A stretch of DNA of 64,000 bases, taken from positions 1 to 64,000 of the forward strand of contig DDTJ01000061.1 of assembly GCA_002344525.1 (NCBI GenBank). Direction: 5' to 3'. Under the pieces are notes generated by a model. That model ran no database searches and had not been told where the DNA came from. It saw only the letters and a program-made list of their open reading frames with translations. The DNA comes from Akkermansiaceae bacterium UBA2367 (lineage in GTDB: Bacteria; Verrucomicrobiota; Verrucomicrobiia; Verrucomicrobiales; DEV007). Positions 16,470-27,678 of this stretch are shown here, piece by piece. Position 1 is the first letter of the stretch. Each line of letters opens with the position of its first letter. The translations under genes were made by a program, and so were the position numbers.

Positions 16470-17299
16470 ACTCCACCGGCCTCTCCAGAGAAAACGACGC
16501 GGAAACTCCCTCCTCGGGCGGCCACCGCACGGTCGCCGCCAGCCTCAGCGTCTCCGGCCTGTCGGTCCACTACCGCGACTTCACCGCCGTGGGCGGAATA
16601 GACCTCGAGATCCCCGAGGGGGAGATCACCGCCCTCGTCGGCCCCTCCGGTTGCGGCAAGAGCAGCTTTCTCCACAGCCTCAACCGTCTCACCGACCTCA
16701 TCCCCGGCTGTCGCGTCGCCGGGTCGATCCGCCTCTCCGACGGTACCGAGGTGACCCATCCGAAAACCGACGTGCTCTCCCTGCGTCGGCGCGTTGGCAT
16801 CGTCTTCCAACGGCCCAACCCTTTCCCGCAGTCGATCCGGCGGAATTTCGAGATCCCCCTGAAGGAGCACGGCTGGCGCAAGCGCGACATCCCCGACCGC
16901 ATGGAGACCGTCCTGCGCGAGGTTGGACTCTGGAACGAAATCTCCGACCGCCTCCACAAGAGCGCCATCGCCCTCTCCGGCGGACAGCAGCAGCGCCTCT
17001 GCATCGCCCGCGCCCTCGCCCTCGAGCCCGAGGTCATCCTCTTCGACGAACCTTGCAGCGCCCTCGATCCCATCGCCTCCGGCGTGGTCGAAGATCTCAT
17101 CCACTCCCTGCGGGGCCGGCTCACCGTCGTCATCGTCACCCACAACCTCGCCCAAGCCCGCCGCATCGCCGACCGCGCCGCCGTCTTCTGGGTACGTGAC
17201 GGAATTGGCACAATCGTCGAACACGGCCCGGCGGAGCGCGTCTTCACCGCCCCCTCCAACCCCGACGCGGCCTCGTACCTGAGCGGAGCGCGGGGCTGA
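16466..17299 (+). CDS. pstB: Phosphate ABC transporter ATPase PstB
   Basis: A 277-residue ATPase that powers the PstCA channel. Walker A is GPSGCGKSS (about residue 57), the Q-loop region is VGIVFQRPNPFP, the signature is LSGGQQQR, and Walker B is VILFDEPCSALDP, followed by the H-loop VTHNLAQA. The QRPNPFP segment is diagnostic of PstB. An extra 25-residue Ser/Thr-rich N-terminus precedes the domain. phoU, often next in such operons, is absent; a porin gene follows instead. Confidence 0.95.
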   Translation: MNSTGLSRENDAETPSSGGHRTVAASLSVSGLSVHYRDFTAVGGIDLEIPEGEITALVGPSGCGKSSFLHSLNRLTDLIPGCRVAGSIRLSDGTEVTHPKTDVLSLRRRVGIVFQRPNPFPQSIRRNFEIPLKEHGWRKRDIPDRMETVLREVGLWNEISDRLHKSAIALSGGQQQRLCIARALALEPEVILFDEPCSALDPIASGVVEDLIHSLRGRLTVVIVTHNLAQARRIADRAAVFWVRDGIGTIVEHGPAERVFTAPSNPDAASYLSGARG

Positions 17300-17472
17300 A
17301 GGCCCTGATGGACAAGCCATTGGCGGACCATCGGTGACGGAAACGTCATTTGGCTTCCGCGTGGATTCGCGAATGGTGCGCCATCCGCGTTTCCCCCTTC
17401 CACACCGCTACCCGCAGACCGGATGGGGAAAGCGTGGACTCCACAACCCAACACATCCTGAACCCTTCAGCC

Positions 17473-18699
17473 ATGAATCGATACGACCTCGCGAAATCCG
17501 GCGTTCCCGCCCTTTTCGCCCTCCTCTCCCTCTCCGCCACTGCTGGCGACTACGGCAAGACCGTCATCAACGACAAAGCTCCCGTCGCCGAGTCGAACTG
17601 GTGCGACCTCTTCAAAAAGAACACCCTCTACGAAGGGGACGGCTTCGTCCGCAAGGTGAAGTTCAAAGGCCGCTACCACGGCCAATGGATCTCCCAGACC
17701 GAGACCGCAGATACCCTCGCCGGGACCAGCGGCTATCATGAATACCAGCACCGCCGCTTCCGCCTCGGCACCGAGATCAGCTTCGCCCACGACCTGAAGC
17801 TGACGGCCAGCATCAACATCGCCGACGGCTCCGGCGGGGTCAGCAACCACGGTCTGACCTACGGCCCCTTCTTCGACGACTGGGACGAGCTCAACCTCGA
17901 ATGGGCTCCCTCAGAGGACTTCTATATCCTCGTCGGCAAGGCGAAGCAGAAGATCACCATCGAGAACGAAACCTCGTCGAACAATATCCTCACCATCGAG
18001 CGTTCCCCCATCGTGAGTTCGGTCATCTCGAACAAGCCTTGGGGCGTCGCCGTCGGCTTCAAAGCCCTCGGCCTCGACCACGAGATCGGCGGCTGGGTCG
18101 CCGGAGGCGACCGCGACTCCACCGGCGACCGCTACGACTGGGCCGACTTCGACTCCCGTGGCAGCTTCACCTACCGCACCTCCTTCGACCTCAACGAGGC
18201 CACCGAGATCCACTTCGACTACCAATACACCAACAACAGCGGTGGCCTCGTCAACCCCAGGGGTACGGCCGACACGAACCTCGGAGCGAACTTCGAGCAT
18301 GTCGTCGCCCTCGGCAGCAAGTCCGAGTTCGGGGACTTCGGGCTGATCACCGACCTGATCTTCGCCGCGAACGGCAACGATGTGGGCGATCTGCTCCCCG
18401 CTGGCTATGACAGTTGGGGTCTGGTGATCCTTCCCTACTACAACATCACCGACAAGCTCCAGCTTGTGGCCCGCTACGCCTACATGTCCGAAGGACGGGA
18501 GCAGCGGCCCCAGCGCTACACCCTGCCGCGCCAGTCGGTGGAGAACTACCACACCTTCTACGCGGGCCTCAACTACTACATCTGCGGTAACAACCTCAAG
18601 CTCATGGCCGGATACGAATACGCCACCGGCGAACGCTACCTCAATCGCGGCGACATCGACACCAGTTCTTGGATCCTCGCCGTGCGGACTTCCTGGTAA
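17473..18699 (+). CDS. Outer-membrane porin, OprO/OprP-like
   Basis: A 408-residue exported beta-barrel. Residues 1-24 form a signal peptide. The mature region has alternating amphipathic strands with many aromatic residues (RYHGQWISQTE, YHEYQHRRFRLGTEI, DEIGG-like turns, LQLVARYAYMSEG) and ends in a terminal aromatic residue (VRTSW), the usual outer-membrane targeting signal. The pattern fits the phosphate- or polyphosphate-selective porin family (Porin_O_P). Its place directly after pstB supports a role in phosphate entry. A terminator follows. Confidence 0.85.
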   Translation: MNRYDLAKSGVPALFALLSLSATAGDYGKTVINDKAPVAESNWCDLFKKNTLYEGDGFVRKVKFKGRYHGQWISQTETADTLAGTSGYHEYQHRRFRLGTEISFAHDLKLTASINIADGSGGVSNHGLTYGPFFDDWDELNLEWAPSEDFYILVGKAKQKITIENETSSNNILTIERSPIVSSVISNKPWGVAVGFKALGLDHEIGGWVAGGDRDSTGDRYDWADFDSRGSFTYRTSFDLNEATEIHFDYQYTNNSGGLVNPRGTADTNLGANFEHVVALGSKSEFGDFGLITDLIFAANGNDVGDLLPAGYDSWGLVILPYYNITDKLQLVARYAYMSEGREQRPQRYTLPRQSVENYHTFYAGLNYYICGNNLKLMAGYEYATGERYLNRGDIDTSSWILAVRTSW

Positions 18700-18737
18700 C
18701 CCTTTCTCCCGTTCCGGCGGGAGTTTCCTTGGTCAAC

Positions 18738-18767
18738 GAAAAGGCGGGACTCCGGTCCCGCCTTTTC
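18738..18767 (+). terminator. Intrinsic terminator after the porin gene
   Basis: A 13-bp stem (GAAAAGGCGGGAC with GTCCCGCCTTTTC) and loop TCCG, with a T-rich 3' arm on the plus strand and a complementary T-rich arm on the minus strand. It stands between two convergent units, so it may serve both the phosphate locus and the antiporter gene. Confidence 0.85.
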
Positions 18768-18798
18768 CATTCGTACCGGAGCGGTTTTCGCCCATCCG

Positions 18799-20244
18799 TC
18801 ACGCCCGCATCGCCCCGTCCGGCGAAGCGGCGTCGGCCTTCCGGCCTCCGAAAAGAGTCAGGAGAGGCCCCGTCAGCATTGTCGTGGCCAAGGCCATGAT
18901 GACGAGCATGGCGAAGATGCGGGGGGAGAGGATGCCGAGATCGTAGCCGATGTTCAGGGCGATCAACTCCATCAGGCCGCGGGTGTTCATCAGCGCCCCC
19001 AGTTGCAGCGAGTCCCGCCAGCCCATGCCGGTGAATCGCGCCGCTACCGCACTGCCGCCGAGCTTGCCCAAGGTGGCCACGGCGATGATGAGGAGGCAGA
19101 GCAGCCATCCCTCCAGATCGTCGAGCAGGCCGATATGGGTGCGCAGCCCGGTGTAGGCGAAGAAGAGCGGCAGCAGCAGCACGGTGCTGAAATTCTCCAC
19201 CCGCACGTTGATCTTGTGGCGGAAGCCGTGACGGTCCGGCATGATCGCCCCGGCGAGGAAGGCGCCGAAGAGGGCGTGGATGCCGATGGCCTCGGTGCAG
19301 AGCGCTGCCGCGACGACCACGCAGAGGACGGCGGCGAGCGTGCCTTTGGAAGGCTCATTGCTCGCGAGGCGGCGCTCCCCCAGCAGGGCGGGCAGGGCCT
19401 TGCGGACGCCCCAGACCATGGCCACGACGAAGACCAGCACGAAGATCAGGTTCACCGCCACCCCGCCGAGGCTCGATGCCTGCGCGATGGCGACGGCGAA
19501 GGCGAGGATGCTCCACGCCGTCACGTCGCCCACCGCCGCGCAGGTGAGCGCGGTGTGGCCCAAGGGGGTCTTCGTCAGGCCGCGATCCTGCAAAATCCGG
19601 GCCAGCACCGGAAAAGCCGTGATGCTCATGGAAATGCCCATGAAGAGGGCGAAAGCGGTGAAGGTCGTGCCCGGCCCCGCGAGGGAGCCGAAGAGCGGCC
19701 AAGCCAGCAGCACGCCGAGCAGGTAGGGGAAGACGATGCCCGCGTGGCTCATCGCCAGGAGAGCCTGCGCCTTGTGGCGCACATGGTTCCAATCCAGCTC
19801 CATGCCGACCGCGAACATGAAGAGGCAGACGCCGACTTGGCTCAGCAGCTTCAGTGCCTCCAGCGAGGATTCGGGAAAGACGAAGGCGAAGCCCCCCGGC
19901 GAGAGCAGGCCGAAGAGAGACGGTCCCAGCAGGATGCCCGCCGCCATTTCGCCCACCACGGCGGGCTGCCCCAGCCGCGCGAAGAGCTGCCCGGTCAGCC
20001 GCGACACGCCGATGATGACCAGCAGTTGAAGGAACAGTCGGCCTAAGGGATGCGAGAAATTCTCCCCGATCCCGGCCAAGGCGGCCTCCCATACGGAGCC
20101 GACGGCGGCGTTTTCCGTCGCGACCGTGTCCGGCTCCGCGATGCCGCCTGGGGACGGCAGGGAGGAACCCAGCCGGATGACCCCGGCGATCATCAGGACA
20201 ACCAAGCCGATCACGACGAAGTAGTAGAACGGAACTCGCTTCAT
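18799..20244 (-). CDS. Cation:proton antiporter (CPA2/KefB-like)
   Basis: A 481-residue inner-membrane protein. An N-terminal membrane anchor and short periplasmic segment (residues 1-60) precede a Na+/H+-exchanger domain with about 12 helices. Recognisable parts are GEMAAGILLGPSLFG, the CLFMFAVGMELDW motif, the TCAAVGDVTAWSILA helix with the ion-binding Asp, and FGAFLAGAIMPD. It likely exchanges Na+ or K+ for protons. No TrkA-N/RCK regulatory domain follows, so it is the short form. The Gly-rich MNTRGLMELIALNIG box near residue 420 is typical. Confidence 0.9.
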   Translation of the reverse strand: MKRVPFYYFVVIGLVVLMIAGVIRLGSSLPSPGGIAEPDTVATENAAVGSVWEAALAGIGENFSHPLGRLFLQLLVIIGVSRLTGQLFARLGQPAVVGEMAAGILLGPSLFGLLSPGGFAFVFPESSLEALKLLSQVGVCLFMFAVGMELDWNHVRHKAQALLAMSHAGIVFPYLLGVLLAWPLFGSLAGPGTTFTAFALFMGISMSITAFPVLARILQDRGLTKTPLGHTALTCAAVGDVTAWSILAFAVAIAQASSLGGVAVNLIFVLVFVVAMVWGVRKALPALLGERRLASNEPSKGTLAAVLCVVVAAALCTEAIGIHALFGAFLAGAIMPDRHGFRHKINVRVENFSTVLLLPLFFAYTGLRTHIGLLDDLEGWLLCLLIIAVATLGKLGGSAVAARFTGMGWRDSLQLGALMNTRGLMELIALNIGYDLGILSPRIFAMLVIMALATTMLTGPLLTLFGGRKADAASPDGAMRA

Positions 20245-20281
20245 CGGACTTGCGGATTTCGACCGCTCCGCAGCGGCTTTT

Positions 20282-21553
20282 TCAAGCGGTGGCTTCGTCG
20301 GGAACGACGGGATCGCCCACGTCCAAGTCGTCCGGCAAGGGTACCAGTTCGCGGACTTGGTCCCACAGAACCGAGAAATCCTTGTTCACGTCGCCGCTTA
20401 GGCAGTCCGTCACCGTTCCCGCCGCGTCGGGGTGGTTGCGAATCAGTTTGCGGAAGCTGAAGTCCGGATGGTAGAAGGCGTAGACCAGCTTGCGCATGTT
20501 CTCGACCCCTTGGCGGAGGGTCCGCGCGTAGTGTTCGAAGCGTTGCGGGCCGAGATCGTTCTCCTTCAGCCCCTTGCTCACCTCCTCCCCGGCCAGCACG
20601 CCGCTCTTCAGCGCGAGCATCACCCCGCTGCTGAACACGGGATCGAGGAAGGCGAAGGCGTCGCCGACCAGCAATAGACCGTCGCTGCCGCAATGGCGGG
20701 AGTGGTGGGTGTATTCGCTGGTGATGCGATATTCACCGACCTGCTCGCCCTCGGCGAGGCATTCCTTGATCCACTGGTTCTCCTCGACTTCGCGTTTGAA
20801 GATCTGCTCCGGGTCCTTCACCCCGTCGCGCGAGAGGTATTTGCCCTCGGCCACGACGCCCACGCTCACCATGTCGTCGTGCTGCGGAATGTGCCAGAAC
20901 CAGCCTTTCTCCCGCACGTAGGCGACCACGGTCTGCCCCTCGTCGATGCCGGGGGCGCGGCGCGAGCCTTTGTAGTAGGTCCACACCGCCACCTTGTTGA
21001 GGTAGGGGTCGCGCACTTTCCAGCCGTTTCGCACCATGGTGAAGGCCTCCTTGCCGGTGCAGTCGAGGACGATGCGGGCGTGCAGCTCCACCGCGACGCC
21101 GTCGGGACCCTCGGCCCGCACGCCGATGACGCGGCCCGATTCGTCCCGCAGCAGTTCCAAGACCTTCGTCTCCTCGCGCACCTCCGCGCCTTTCGCGCGC
21201 GCGTTGTCGAGCAGCATCTGGTCGAACTCCGAGCGCAGCACCTGCCAAGTCTGGGCCACCGTCTCCCGGTCGTAGCGGTCGTAGAAATAGAAAGGCTGGC
21301 TCGACCGACCGTCCTGCGTCACGAAGCTGACGCTGTATTTTTGGACGAAATGCGACTGCCGCATCTTCTCGATCATCCCGAGGCGCTCCAAGGGTTGGAA
21401 GGTGAAGGGGATGAGGGATTCCCCGATGTGGTAGCGGGGGAATTTCTCGCGCTCCAGCACCAGCACGCGGTGCCCGTTTTCCGCCAGAATAGCCGAGGAA
21501 CTCGACCCAGCCGGGCCGCCGCCGATCACGATCACATCGTAGAGAGGGTTCAT
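20282..21553 (-). CDS. Flavin-dependent halogenase-like oxidoreductase
   Basis: A 423-residue flavoprotein. The FAD motif is GGGPAGSSSS (residues 11-20) and is followed by REKFPRYHIGESLIP, the form seen in phenolic/pyrrole FAD halogenases and geranylgeranyl reductases. The halogenase signature WxWxIP is present (W218-F-W220-H-I-P223), as is a Lys at the position of the catalytic residue (VQKYSVSF, Lys72). No biosynthetic cluster surrounds it, and homologues with these motifs but no proven halogenation exist, so the activity is uncertain. The start at 21553 gives the normal short N-terminus. Confidence 0.78.
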   Translation of the reverse strand: MNPLYDVIVIGGGPAGSSSSAILAENGHRVLVLEREKFPRYHIGESLIPFTFQPLERLGMIEKMRQSHFVQKYSVSFVTQDGRSSQPFYFYDRYDRETVAQTWQVLRSEFDQMLLDNARAKGAEVREETKVLELLRDESGRVIGVRAEGPDGVAVELHARIVLDCTGKEAFTMVRNGWKVRDPYLNKVAVWTYYKGSRRAPGIDEGQTVVAYVREKGWFWHIPQHDDMVSVGVVAEGKYLSRDGVKDPEQIFKREVEENQWIKECLAEGEQVGEYRITSEYTHHSRHCGSDGLLLVGDAFAFLDPVFSSGVMLALKSGVLAGEEVSKGLKENDLGPQRFEHYARTLRQGVENMRKLVYAFYHPDFSFRKLIRNHPDAAGTVTDCLSGDVNKDFSVLWDQVRELVPLPDDLDVGDPVVPDEATA

Positions 21554-21670
21554 TCGGTAAGGAAACACGGTTCAGTTATAATGGAAATAACCTTTTGTTC
21601 TCAGTTTGATGCCGGATCGTTATTGATATTCGTGCTCCGGCTTCCGCCAAGGAGGGAAGGGAATCTCTGA

Positions 21671-21777
21671 CTGGGAGGGGGCTTTCCAAGTCCCCGTGGG
21701 CGGAGGTTCGGTAGGGACGGCTGGCTCAGCCGTCCGTCGCCGATCCAGCGGCGGGGACTTGGAAAGCCCCCTCCCGG
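21671..21777. repeat. Large palindromic repeat with nested hairpin
   Basis: Arms of 26 bases at 21671-21696 and 21752-21777 match as inverted repeats (GGGGGCTTTCCAAGTCCCCG against CGGGGACTTGGAAAGCCCCC). Between them lies a second palindrome, GACGGCTGGCTCAGCCGTC. It occupies the gap between topB and the halogenase-like gene. No second copy was seen in the window. Confidence 0.8.
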
Positions 21778-21829
21778 TCAAAGCGAACCCGGCATCCCGG
21801 TTCTCGGAGGTCACCCCTCGGATCTACGA

Positions 21830-24460
<2,631 letters not shown>

Positions 24461-24508
24461 GGGTGAAAAAGGGAAAAAGACACGGAGTGCCCGATTTTAT
24501 GGGAAAGG

Positions 24509-25666
24509 TCAACCGGCTTTCGAGAAGGTTTTTCCCGGCAGTTGGCGGACGAGGCGTTTCATTTCGAGCTGGAGGAGGGTGGCGGAGACGCGTCCGGCGG
24601 GCTGGGAGGAGGCTTCGGCGAGGGTGTCGATGGTGGCGTCGCCGAGAGCGAGTTCATTGAGGAGTCGGCGCTCCAGATCGCTGAGTTCGACCTGCCGGGA
24701 CGGGGCGGGGGAGGGGGAATCGCCTAGAGTGCCGGGGATGCCGGAGGCGTCGGGACTCTCCTCCGGCGCGAAGTCGAGCGGGAGGCTGTTGAGTTCGAGA
24801 CCGAGTTCGTCGATGATGTCCTCGACCGAGCAGACCAGTTTCGCGCCCTGCTGGATGAGCCGATGGCAGCCCTCGGAAGTGGGTCGGTCGATGGGGCCGG
24901 GCATGGCGAAGACGGTGCGCCCTTGTTCGAGGGCGAGGTTCGCGGTGATGAGGGCACCGCTCCAAGCCGGGGCCTCGACCACGAGCAGCCCGCGCGAGAG
25001 GCCCGCGACGATGCGGTTGCGCAGGGGGAAGGACTGCTTGTCGGGGACGTAGAGGACGGGGAATTCGGAGATCACCGCCCCTTGCTCCGCGATGCGGTCG
25101 GCGAGGGCTTGGTTTTCGGGCGGATAGAGGTTTCCGATGCCCGAGCCGAGAACCGCGAGAGTGCGGCCGCCTGCGGCGAGGGCGGCTTCGTGGGCGGCGG
25201 TGTCGATGCCTCGGGCGAGGCCGCTCACGATGGTGAACCCGGCCTTGGCAAGCTGGAAGCTGAGCCTCTTGGCTTGGTCCCGTCCATAGTGGGTGGTGCG
25301 GCGCGAACCGACGACCCCGACGGAGGCGGCGTCGGCGGAGCTGAGGCGGCCTTTCAGGTAGAGGAGGAATGGCGGGTCGTGGATGTGCCGGAGCGCCTCG
25401 GGATAGGCGGAATCGTCGAGGGTGAGGAGGGAAATGCCATGGGCGGCGATGCGGCGCTGCTCCTCGGCGAGGTCGATGTGGCGCTCCCATCCGGCGATGT
25501 GGGAGGCCATCTCCTCCCCGATGCCGGGCGCGGAGCGGAGGTCACGGGCCGGGGCCGCGAGGATGGCTTGGGGCGTGCCGAAGCGTTCGAGAAGACGTCG
25601 CACCCGGACCGGCCCGACGTTCGGGAGGAGGTTCAGGGCTAGGTAGGCTTCGGTCGCGGAGAGCAT
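24509..25666 (-). CDS. dprA: DNA-processing protein DprA
   Basis: A 385-residue protein that loads RecA on incoming single-stranded DNA during natural transformation. The N-terminal part has a helix-hairpin-helix-like segment (LLPNVGPVRVRRLLERFG), the Rossmann core reads VGSRRTTHYGRDQAK, VSGLARGIDTAAHEAAL and VLGSGIGNLYPPENQ, and the C-terminal 60 residues form a winged-helix DprA_WH domain (LSDLERRLLNELALGDATIDTLAE). The ATG at 25666 is preferred over one 6 codons upstream. It is the first gene of a probable dprA-topB unit. Confidence 0.95.
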   Translation of the reverse strand: MLSATEAYLALNLLPNVGPVRVRRLLERFGTPQAILAAPARDLRSAPGIGEEMASHIAGWERHIDLAEEQRRIAAHGISLLTLDDSAYPEALRHIHDPPFLLYLKGRLSSADAASVGVVGSRRTTHYGRDQAKRLSFQLAKAGFTIVSGLARGIDTAAHEAALAAGGRTLAVLGSGIGNLYPPENQALADRIAEQGAVISEFPVLYVPDKQSFPLRNRIVAGLSRGLLVVEAPAWSGALITANLALEQGRTVFAMPGPIDRPTSEGCHRLIQQGAKLVCSVEDIIDELGLELNSLPLDFAPEESPDASGIPGTLGDSPSPAPSRQVELSDLERRLLNELALGDATIDTLAEASSQPAGRVSATLLQLEMKRLVRQLPGKTFSKAG

Positions 25667-25822
25667 TCGCTTCGAATATAACAAATCATTTGAACAGTCA
25701 AGAGGAGTTTTTGAGATGGCTCTTTTTCATCCGATGAGCATTCAATCAAGAGAGCGGGAAGGCGACCGGGGCGACGGGTCTCGGTCAGGCGTCGCAAGGG
25801 CATTCGGTCCGACCCTCAGTGA

Positions 25823-25923
25823 GGTAGGGCGAATCGTCCCGGTGAGCCACTATGGACGAGCGTGGCAACTGGGAAGAGCATTTCCCGACCGAAGGCGGCT
25901 CGGCAGGGACACCTCGCCCCACC
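25823..25923. repeat. Palindromic repeat, GGTAGGGCGA family
   Basis: The left end GGTAGGGCGAATCGTCCC and the right end GGGACACCTCGCCCCACC are imperfect inverted repeats around a variable centre. Copies with the same ends occur at 44257-44362 and, in reverse orientation, at 39054-39139. The rest of the 25667-25958 gap shows nothing else I can support. Confidence 0.75.
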
Positions 25924-25958
25924 CGTTAGTCCTGCTGACATGAACCCCTAGGACGAAA

Positions 25959-27455
25959 TCACTGCCTCGCGAGCACTGTCGGGACGGAGAGCATCCCGGT
26001 CGGGCTCACATGCCGGATCGCGACCGCCGCCGGGGTTCCATTGATCTGGAGCGTCTCCTGCGCTGCGGGGAGGAGGCGCAGGGTTGCCCATTGGTTCCCG
26101 TTCTGCACTTGGACGACCCGCCAGCGGGCGCTCGGTTCAGGTTTGAAGGTGAGATGCAGCCCCTGGTTGGTCTCCGAGGGCGCGACATAGACCGGACCGG
26201 GCGCGCCCGGTCCGAGCCAAGGGGAAGCGGGCGGGATGGCACCGTCGGCGTAGCTCTCGCGGAGCTTGGCGCGGAGGCCTCCGCGGTCCTTCCGCAGGGC
26301 TTCGATGCTCCAGTGGAGGTGGCCCGGCCCGGCGGGAGAGGGCGACTTCCGCACGATGTCGATCTGCCGCAGCGTCTCGGTGGCGGGGCGGCCCTTGTCC
26401 TCCGAGCTGAGGATGCGGCTGGAGGCGATGCCGGGCCAGAAGTGGCGGCCTTTCTTGTTCTCGCCCAACCACCATCTGTGGAGGGCGGCGTAATCCTGCT
26501 CCGAACCGATGCGCCAGTACAACTGGGGCGAGAAGTAGTCGCACCAGCCTTGGTTGAGCCAGAGGCGAGAGTCGGCGCAGATGTGGTCGTAGGCGTCGAG
26601 GCCGGCCTTGACCGGGATGCCCGGCCGCCAGATGCCGAAAGGGCTGATCCCGAAATCGACATGGCCCTTGGCCGATTTGATGGAGCCGTAGGCGGTGCGG
26701 ACGAAAGAGTTGATATTGTCGCGCCGCCAGTCCTTCAGTTCGAGCTTGCCGCCTTTGGCCTTGTAGGCGCGGTAGGAGGCGGAGTCGTCGAACTGATCGA
26801 CCTGCCGCCCGTTGACCGCTTTCGGATAGGGGTAGAAGTAGTCGTCGATGTGGACGCCGTCCACGTCGTAACGGCGGGTCACGTCGACCATCACATCGAT
26901 GGCCCGCTGGCGGACGAAGTCGGAGGCCGGGTTCCCCCACTTCATCGTGCCCGAGGCCAGCATCAGGGAGGAATGGGTGCGCGAGATGTGCTTGGCCGAC
27001 TTGTTCGACCGTTCCGTGGCGCTGGCGCGGAAGGGGTTGAACCAAGCGTGCAGCTCAAGGCCCCGCTTATGCGCCTCGGCGATGGCAAAACTGAGGGGGT
27101 CGTAGCCGTCGGAGGGGGCGGAACCTTGGTTTCCGGTGAGGAAGTAGGACCAAGGCTCCAGATTGGAGCGGTAGAAGGCGTCGCATTCGGTGCGGACCTG
27201 GAGGATGACCGCGTTCAAGCCGGAAGCGGCGGCGAGGTCGAGCAGGGCGACCATCTCGGCCCGCTGCTGCTGCGGCGGCAGGCCGGGCTTGGAGGGCCAG
27301 TCGAGGTTGTGGACCGTCGCGATCCACGCGGCGCGGAATTCGCGGCGAGGCTCCGGCGCATTGATCTTCGCGGGCAGGTATCCGGCCCGCAGAGGCGCGA
27401 GCGCGGCGAAAACCCACACGAAGGCGAAGGCACGGAGAAGGATTCGTGGAACCAT
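25959..27455 (-). CDS. Secreted GHL10 (glycosyl hydrolase-like 10) protein
   Basis: A 498-residue exported protein. Residues 1-24 form a signal peptide. The GHL10/DUF187 TIM barrel runs from about residue 38 (FRAAWIATVHNLDWPSKPG) through VILQVRTECDAFY, ELHAWFNPFR, DVDGVHIDDYFYPYP, FGISPFGIWRP and YFSPQLYWR. Known members cleave peptidoglycan glycan strands or polysaccharides. A C-terminal fibronectin-like domain (about 400-498) is likely. The start at 27455 follows an AT-rich stretch likely to hold its promoter. Confidence 0.88.
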   Translation of the reverse strand: MVPRILLRAFAFVWVFAALAPLRAGYLPAKINAPEPRREFRAAWIATVHNLDWPSKPGLPPQQQRAEMVALLDLAAASGLNAVILQVRTECDAFYRSNLEPWSYFLTGNQGSAPSDGYDPLSFAIAEAHKRGLELHAWFNPFRASATERSNKSAKHISRTHSSLMLASGTMKWGNPASDFVRQRAIDVMVDVTRRYDVDGVHIDDYFYPYPKAVNGRQVDQFDDSASYRAYKAKGGKLELKDWRRDNINSFVRTAYGSIKSAKGHVDFGISPFGIWRPGIPVKAGLDAYDHICADSRLWLNQGWCDYFSPQLYWRIGSEQDYAALHRWWLGENKKGRHFWPGIASSRILSSEDKGRPATETLRQIDIVRKSPSPAGPGHLHWSIEALRKDRGGLRAKLRESYADGAIPPASPWLGPGAPGPVYVAPSETNQGLHLTFKPEPSARWRVVQVQNGNQWATLRLLPAAQETLQINGTPAAVAIRHVSPTGMLSVPTVLARQ

Positions 27456-27580
27456 AAATTTAAGAAAGATTAAATATATAGCGAAAAGCGAACTGAGGCA
27501 AGAGGATCGGGGAGTCCCCTTTCGGAACGGTCGAGGCAGGCGGTTCGGTAGGCGATTCATTGGAGGGAGCCGCGAAGGGC

Positions 27581-27632
27581 GCTTCCGATTCGGATTTCGA
27601 GCTTCGGAATTCGGATTTCGCGTTTGCGCTTG
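27581..27632. repeat. Heptanucleotide array (GGATTTC/GAGCTTC words)
   Basis: The units GATTCGG, ATTTCGA, GCTTCGG, AATTCGG and ATTTCGC follow with a strict 7-base period in the divergent gap between the GHL10 gene and the oxidoreductase gene. The word GATTTCGAGCTTCGG recurs at 43425-43464. Confidence 0.75.
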
Positions 27633-27678
27633 CCGCCCCCTTTGCTACCCTCGGGACACAATTCCAATCCCCGTCTCT

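Noticed and set aside
20258..20281. CCGCT-CCGC-AGCGG hairpin followed by TTTTT on the plus strand
   Set aside because: It resembles a terminator, but only in the plus direction, and both flanking genes are on the minus strand; no transcript would need it. The stem is only 5 bp.
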